From: Lucinisca nassula
Taxonomy: Eukaryota; Mollusca; Bivalvia; Lucinida; Lucinidae
Direction of reading: 5' to 3'
Assembly (NCBI GenBank): GCA_963580285.1
Contig: OY757014.1
Location: forward strand, 99,202,072 to 99,266,071
Length of the DNA stretch: 64,000 bases
Shown here: piece after piece, positions 41,001-44,000 of the stretch
Position numbering within the stretch: position 1 is the first letter of the stretch
Layout of the letters: every line of letters starts with the position of its first letter
Position numbers and translations under genes: made by a program
Notes under the pieces: model-generated
The model's input: only the letters and a program-made list of their open reading frames with translations
Databases searched by the model: none
What the model was told of the DNA's origin: nothing

Positions 41001-44000
41001 GTGAGCAGCTTTTGCATTTTGCTGCTCACATTTTTTCAGCAAAAATACCAACATTTCCGATATTCTACTTGCTAGAACAGTTAACAATATGACCACTAAC
41101 GAGCTCGTTAAGCTAACGATGCTTTGAACAACTGGCCCCTGGACCGCTTAACAACAGGCCTTGGTAAAACCTCAATGAAATGAATATTCAAACGAGCGCC
41201 AAAAATTATTCAAGACAATTATTGCATTTTTGTTTTCAACTGAAAATTGCAATTCCTTCGGCCATGGAAAATAACGCAAGATTGTATGCATTAGGATAAC
41301 ATATAGGTATGAAATAGGATGGTCCTTTTTCTGATGAAAAGTTGTTATTGGGGCAGTTATATCTATTTTTGAACAGGCAATAAACAATATACATCGTATA
41401 TCCTTTTAAAGGCAATTATTCTGAAACAGTAAAACACACTGTGTGTTCATAATTGTTTTATTGCCCCCTGTGGTATACTATCTATAGCAGATCAAAGGCG
41501 GTCCATAATAGGGTAATTAGTAGCTCTTGTTGAATCCCCTGACTGAGGTACATAAGGGGAAAATCAATAATTTAAACTCCAGTCAACAGTATGTAAATTA
41601 TTGATTTTCCCCAAGGAGGCCCCTTACCTGTTGAAGACAGAGGACTTGTTTTCAGTCAGCACTGAGGGCTACATAATATTATGTAATGAAATGATAGTCC
41701 TCAATAATCAAGAATAAATGCCTTTAACCCCACTGTTCTTTTCACACTTAGCAATGTGTCCAAAGGACTCGGATACCCCGCCTGGTAGCGCGATTAAGAA
41801 AATTCAAACGGAAATTGCGTATGCCATCTCGGACATGGACGGAGACGGACGGAGGAGGGACAGGGGTAACACTAAATTTCCACCATATTTCGAAATGCGG
41901 GGACATAAAAAGGGGTTTACAAGGGTGTTTAAAGCACAGATAAGTGGCGTTCATGGATATGCCATTCTATTGTTCTTTAATGATTTTCTTGCAGCTGATG
42001 TGAACGACTCTGGTCAGTGTAGCATAGCGAGAAAGGGGATTTATGCGTACCAAGATAAAACATTCGATTGCTCAGGAACTGTAAATATTGGGTGTCAAAC
42101 ACCGAATGAGATAATTGTACAAACCACGTGCTCAAAAGATTCTGATTACTTTAAAAAAGGTAAGCCAGATATAACTGACTGATAGTTTTGGTTATTGTAA
42201 CAGTTGCATCATAAGAAAATATTCTTTGAAGAAATGGCCCTTGAGAACATTGAAAACACACGCAAGAACAGAAAATAACAGGACTGGCAAATAAAAAAAT
42301 GTTTAAAGTGAAGAAAAATACCAGAAATATAAATCATGCTTTTCAGAGTGACATGCTTCTTTTTCTTGGTGTTTAAGCTTTTCACTGTTTGTTTACTTGA
42401 TGCCATATGTCACAAAGACGTTGTGACGAAAAGCACACAAAGGAACCCTTAAAGTGCCATGAATTAGTTTTTATTTGAATTATTGAATGTTTGGTTATAT
42501 ATATGAATACATTTTACAATACAAATAAAATACCATTTTTATTAAACAATTTATCTGTAGTATGTGTCATAAATCATTGAATATAATATCTAATTTGATG
42601 TTAATATTTCACATACTTGCATGTATTTTGTATGGATTTAAATTCGAAGAAATTATGAACATTTGAATTCTCATCTCTTTCAGTTAATATATTAAACTGT
42701 GTCTACAGCTGGATATCCGATTCAAAAACCTACATAATAGTGCAAAAACCTGGTCAAACAGCTAAATGTTTGGTGAGTATAAATATCATTCATATCTGGA
42801 CACTGTAAAATGATAGATATATCGTCATTTCATCTCAATGTCGGGTAAACGTCCGACAAAATCGGAAGCAACGTCTCCAAAATGACCATAACACTGTTGA
42901 CGGGGACGTAAAACCTCAACTCAGATATATTTATAATAAAGACCGATACACATTTGTGAGCCAATGCTTTATTTCTTACATCTATAACAGAAGAGAAGGC
43001 AATGATAAGGAATCGATACAATTAACTCACAACTCCCATCAGAGACACCAAATGGAAAGAAGCCCAAACATGAAACAACCAGACCCCATTGGAAACATCA
43101 ATAGCGGAAAGCCAAAAGGACAGTTACTTTTTTACTTCATGACATTTTTACTGGGGAAAAGCCTCATATTTTTTTTTTCTTTCCGCTACAAACATAGATT
43201 GTAGCTGCCTGTTAGCAAAACTTAAGAATATGATTTAAACTTTGCAAACCCCACTGTCTTCATCTCAATGTCGGGTAAAAGTCCCACAAAATTGGAAGCA
43301 GCATATCCAAAATGACCTAAATAGTGTTGACAGGTGCGTTTAACTTCAACTCAAACAAACAAAACCAGTGTTTAATGCAATAAGATCTTGGTCCCTTGGG
43401 AAAGCTGTTAGTAGTGATTATGGACATTCCTTGGTGACAGTATTTCTCAATATTTATGACTTCACTGGTCCATATAAGTACTAAAAACTACCAGGGAAAG
43501 ACTTTTTAACCCTTATCTTGCTGAATATTCATTTAAGCCACACCCATTTCTGTCTATCAACCAATCAAATTACTTAATGTAATTTATTGCTACAAATTCA
43601 TAAACTGAATGCCAAACAGTGTAGATCCTGATCAGATGGCTTCTTCATCTGATCTGGATCTACACTGTTTGCAAAGATAATGGTTGTCGTGAACAGCAAG
43701 ATAAGGGTTAATCCACAGGGTACTGACAACATGGATTTGTTATAAATGTGATGTCAAACCACAACATACCTTGTCGAGGGTTTAGAGGGGGAAACCGTTT
43801 TATTTGACACAGACACTAGATTCATGAATCCAGATCTGTAGCAAACAAAAAATTTAAACATATTATGTTCTAATCCACAAAATCAAAAGAGGTTACCTAT
43901 ATACATGTATCAAGTACATTTCTGATATCAAAACCATGATTATCTGAGAATGTTAAAAAGTGCCTCTGAACAGTTGCAAATGTGACGAATTAATGAAAGA

